64,000 nucleotides of DNA, taken from positions 30,097,453-30,161,452 of the forward strand of contig CM046333.1 of NCBI GenBank assembly GCA_025403435.1. The letters are read 5' to 3'. The stretch's first letter is position 1, and each line of letters begins with the position of its first letter. Shown here piece after piece: positions 60,183-64,000 of the stretch. The notes beneath the pieces are model-generated. The model worked only from the letters and a program-made list of their open reading frames with translations, ran no database searches and had not been told where the DNA came from. Made by a program: the position numbers and the translations under genes. This stretch comes from Artocarpus heterophyllus (Eukaryota > Streptophyta > Magnoliopsida > Rosales > Moraceae).

Positions 60183-60845
60183 TAAAAGGATATCAAAACT
60201 CCTAAAGAGGAGCTATGGATTCCATATCTATGAATGATAGGTCTATACTATCAAAAGTCATGCCTCCAACGTACCGACATGCGTACCACTATTAAATGTA
60301 GGTATCACACTTTGGTACATCAAAAGACACAAGTCATGACAACGGGCCCACTATTCATCTCATGATTAAGATACAATACACATGATTGTCTAAAGTGAAT
60401 CGATTTGCCGAGATAGAATTATTAACCCAAATCAATTCACTTTATGTCTCGATCCAACATATCGTCACTATGACAATGTGCGAATGTTTCTATTCACAGA
60501 GTCCACCTTCGATGGCCAAGACTAACTATCTCCTAATAGGGATATAGACAACATAATAATCTTTACATGAATAAAGTGCCCAACTTTATTCCCTTGATTG
60601 CGGATCTTATGATTTAGACCGTCACCTTAAGAATCGTATCTTTCCCATAATCTGTCCATCATATGCCCAATTCTTAAAGGTTTAGAATGACAGTGTTAGA
60701 CATTTGTTTACTTAACATACATTCAACATATATGAATGTAAAGAGGATAATATTTGGTATATAAATAATAAATAAATTCTTTATTGATAAAAATGTTTCC
60801 AAAAACATATTACATTTTTACTCCTTAGGGCATACACGTCTAACA
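60183..60845 (-). repeat. A-family LTR fragment A5
   Basis: Matches the last ~670 bases (plus-strand view) of the A3 3' LTR, ending ACACGTCTAACA. The promoter-side two thirds are missing. The break point with element D lies near 60183. Confidence 0.85.
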
Positions 60846-61379
60846 ACCTCCTCGGCAGGTAGGTTGGCGGGGGTGGGACGACGACGACGACGGGGGTTGC
60901 CTCCCCATGGCTTGATAAGTCCCTTAGTCTAATCAACAGCGACAAGATACTCAGCAAGTCAGCGGCGACGAGGCACTTGAGCTTTTGAGTCCTTCTCCTT
61001 TTGGACTTGGAGAGCCCCTTTCCCTTGGACTGATGGCGCTCGTACATCATTCTCTATCACTCTTGTCCAGTCATTCCTTCCAAGACATGTTTGCAAAAAG
61101 AAAATTGCCAAGTCAAATTTATTTCAACAGCAAAAAAAACTCTAGGAAAGCCTCCAATCTAGAGCTTGCTTAGCAAGTAAAGTAGCCTAATCATGTCCCT
61201 GAGCACTTTATCGGCTAGGGGCGGCCCCAAACTGAGGGAACCACTAGAAGAGTCCTCGAAACTGGATGATAATGGCTACTTGAAATGGTAGGTGCTTGAC
61301 TCTAGGACATCAGTGGTGTTGTGCTCTGCAATGGTCACTTGCTCTATAAGATGAGCAAGTGGAACGTCATCTTGACAGG
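60846..61379. other. Ty3/gypsy-derived segment without clear coding sequence
   Basis: Higher GC than its surroundings. It includes short CGACGACGACGG repeats near 60878-60892. Frames 60781-61050 minus and 60985-61173 plus lack motifs. Likely the 3' end of the antisense gene below or spacer of the same element. Confidence 0.4.
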
Positions 61380-62571
61380 AGTTAGTTAAGCTGGACCCCC
61401 TAAACTAGCCATAGTGGGTGAGGTTTATCTTCCATAGTAGAAAGGCCTATTGCTGAGAAGCTTCAAGCTTTGTGTACAACTCCTCCACAACTGTAATAAC
61501 TTTGCTCGGTGCCCACGGTCTCTTTGACCACAGGTATCCTTGCTCGAATCTCCTTGGGACCCCTTGATCTTCGGGCACCACCTCACCAACCAGAGACATC
61601 TAGTTCTCCTTGACATAGAACCACTCAAATTTCTAGAGCTTATTAGAGTCAAGGTTCCCGAGAATAAAATCCTTCTTGAAGCCGGTGAAGTAGTACTAAC
61701 CAGTTTGATAGGAAAGCCTCTTAATCTTGAAGACCTGCTTGAAGGCCTCCCACAACATCTTAGATACATTATAATACCTTAACAAGATATACATCCCAAT
61801 CAGAGATTGATAATAGTTTGGGTTCAACTGAGCAGGGCACATATTCAAATCGTTTAGTGCCCACTAAAGGAAGGGATGAAATGAAAGGCAGAGTCTTACT
61901 TAGAAGAACTCTACGTACAATGTGATGTACACCTTTGGCAGGTCCACTAGAGAATCGCCCTCCCAAGGCAGCATTAGGACAACATTGTCAGGAATCTGAT
62001 ATTCCCGATGCAAGGTTTCAAGCTGGCCCGACATCATCCTTAAAGTATATCCTACCGCTAAGGTCTGGCCAAGCCGATCTCTTCTAAAGGCGATTGCTTC
62101 TCAAACCCTAATCACCATGGCAGGCCTTTCCTTTTCGACCTCCTCATCTTTAGCCCTGTCACCTCTGGCTGGCCAATCCTCCTCCTTTGATGAATTGATG
62201 GCCACTTCTCTCATTATAAGAGCTGAAGTCTCGGCACCCTAACCAGAGGTGCTTGGCACATAAGTAGCTGCCACCAAGCTGGCATATTCTCAGGTAAAAG
62301 CCCAAGACATGCCTACGACGACTGCCCCAATGTGTGGGTCCTCACCCCTACACAATCTGATCAGGTGCCTCCTTTCAATCATGTTAAGGAATTCTTGCTC
62401 TAGGACCATCCCCCCTCCAAGGCTAAGGATCTTGGCCAATCAGGCCGCCTTATCCTGGTCGAGCTAAGTTTCTTCAACATCTACTTCTTCAGTTCTAGAA
62501 CGGTTGGTCTCTGTACTATCATCCGACTTGAAGACAATTAAGCCATTTTGGGAATCATTTAAATTGCTCAT
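61380..62571 (-). pseudogene. Antisense gag-like pseudogene ('putative gypsy type transposon' protein)
   Basis: Starts at the ATG at 62571 (MSNLNDSQNGLIVFKSDDST) and reads leftward through an acidic N-terminus, then MVLEQEFLNMIERRHLIRLC, a region of VYITLYVEF, SFHPFL and ALNDLNMCPAQLNPNYYQSL (about 61890-61800), and a W/Y/F-rich block with YYFTGFKKDFIL (about 61700). The pattern SFHPFL…LN..PAQLNPN is the hallmark of plant proteins annotated as putative gypsy-type transposon (Transposase_28). About half a dozen stops or more break it. It lies antisense to, and upstream of, a plus-strand LTR-like sequence, as the extra antisense ORFs of Tat-lineage elements do. Confidence 0.65.
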
Positions 62572-63373
62572 GGTTGAGTTTCTATTCGGGAATTACCTAC
62601 TCGGCCATAAAGTTGTTAAGGTTTAAAAATAAAAGTCCTTAGATTACAGTCTACTGCTCGGCAGCTAAAACTTAGAAGTTTAGAAATTTAGTAGCGTAAA
62701 CACTCTAGAACAATAAGGAATCAACTCTTATTTATAGCCAAAACTCGAGCACAGAACTTAAAGAGATGCAATGATTATGTCCATGAGGCAAACAACCAAT
62801 CGCGTGTTGGCATGTGTCCTATCGAGTTTGACCACATGTCTCTCCAACTTCCATCGCCCCGGGACAAAGCCTGAAGACCAACCAAAGTCGGCCACACCCT
62901 CTCGGCATAGTCCACCCGACCGAACACCGACCAGGTGCATTAGAGGGCTACTATTAGGAGTGTGCTTGGTACTAACAGGGCCTGCAACCAAGCAACAACT
63001 CACCTTAAAAAGTTGGAGATGGATCCTACGGTGGAGGTCACGTCACTTGTCATATACTTCTTGACAGATCTTGATGTGACACACAGGTCATGGGTCAAAG
63101 CCACCTAACACCCGATTCAATTGGTAGCTCATAAATAAAGCGCATTTACTGCAGCTCAAGGTAATGTGCTCTTTCCCAACTAACTCTATTCTCATACTCT
63201 GCTAAACAGGTATCTAACATAAGGGTTAGAGAGCTTTTGGCTGGCACCACACCAGTGCACCCTTACCTGTGAAGTGTCCCTCTTCTTGTTGCAGGTTCAC
63301 CCAGACAGGCCGAGATGAGCAGGAAAGAGCTATCTGGGCATCGTGCAAAGCCGCACGTGGTGTTGACAAATAG
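62572..63373 (+). repeat. Probable Ty3/gypsy (Tat-like) LTR fragment
   Basis: Contains the signature order of Tat-type LTRs near the transcript end: GGGTTAGAGAGCTTTTGGCT, CACCACACCAGTGCACCC (near 63225-63262), then CTTCTTGTTGCAGGTTCACC and CAGGCCGAGATGAGCAGG. I could not define the ends. It stops where LTR A6 begins. Confidence 0.45.
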
Positions 63374-64000
63374 TGTTAGACATGTATGCTCTAAGGAGTA
63401 AAAATGTAATACGTTTTTGGAGACATTTTTATCAATAAAGAATTTATTCATTTATATATACCAAATATTGTCCTCTTTACGTTCATATTTGTTGAATGTA
63501 TGATAAGCAAATAGTAGTCTGAGACTGTCAGTCTAAACCTTAAGAATTGGGCATATGATGGGATGATTATGCGGTAGACATGATTCTTAAGGTGATGGTC
63601 TAAAACATATGATCCGCAATCGAGGGAATAAAGTTGGGCGCTTTATTCATGTAAAGATTGTTATGTTGTCTATATCCCTTTTGGGAGATAGTTTGTCTTG
63701 GCCATCGGAGTTGGACTCCATGAATAGAAACATTGGCACGTTGTCATAGGTGACGATGTGTTGGATCGGGACATAAAGTGAATTGATTTGGATTAATAAT
63801 TCTGTCTTGGCAAATCGATTCACTTTAGACAATCATTTGTATTGTATCTTAATCCTGAGATGAATAATGGGCCCGTTGTCTCGACTTGTGTCTTTTGATG
63901 TACCAATGGGTGACTCCCACATCTCTATAGTGGCATGCATGCCGGTACGTTGGACGCATGACTCTTGATAGCGTAGACTTGTTATTCATAGATATGGAAT
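63374..64000 (+). repeat. A-family LTR A6, start only (runs off window)
   Basis: Begins TGTTAGACATGTATGCTC and follows the LTR of A4 to the window end. Preceding pentamer AATAG. Whether it is a full element or a solo LTR cannot be seen. Confidence 0.9.

Overview
The window looks like a gene-poor, transposon-rich stretch of a eudicot plant nuclear genome. It is AT-rich and holds one intact host gene with eight exons. Around that gene lie nested LTR retrotransposons of about 9 kb with 1.5-2 kb LTRs, solo LTRs, small inverted-repeat elements and microsatellites. I saw no rRNA, tRNA or CRISPR feature, and nothing bacterial or organellar. All coordinates, splice sites and duplications were read by eye.

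Layout. 1-2440: an imperfect ~42-bp tandem repeat, then non-coding sequence. 2440-33041: an old, unrecognised minus-strand coding relic (possibly accessory antisense ORFs of a Tat-lineage Ty3/gypsy element) split by two insertions. The first is copia element A1 (3335-18618, plus, target duplication GTGTT), itself split by A2 (8365-16348, minus). The second is copia element B (18938-28524, minus, target duplication GAAAA). A Tourist-like MITE sits at 32865-33041. 33045-36120: a possible LTR with a TATA box, then a probable solo Ty3/gypsy LTR (E).

36121-44215: the genic island. The gene at 37764-42420 is a full CYP88A cytochrome P450, ent-kaurenoic acid oxidase (KAO) of gibberellin biosynthesis: eight exons, 492 residues, no frame break, all P450 signature motifs present.

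44216-60182: copia element C (plus), related to B. It is interrupted by A3 (46086-54928, minus, target duplication CTAAG), by a 2.0-kb solo LTR of family A (A4, 56711-58721) inside its gag, and by the 5' end of another retrotransposon (D, from 58964). 60183-64000: a truncated A-family LTR (A5), a Ty3/gypsy fragment with an antisense gag-like pseudogene (60846-63373), and the start of another A-family LTR (A6) running off the window.

Families A, B and C have the copia order gag, protease, integrase, reverse transcriptase, RNase H. The LTR start of A (TGTTAGACATGTATGCCCTA) and its leader resemble the Angela/BARE group. All gag-pol copies carry stops and frameshifts, so none should be autonomous. 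The nesting gives a relative order: the relic is older than A1 and B, A1 is older than A2, and C is older than A3, A4 and D. The most unexpected signal is a cluster of TTCGGCCTGCCGAA-like imperfect palindromes upstream of the TATA box and in the leader of family A, which also appears in the unrelated LTR E.
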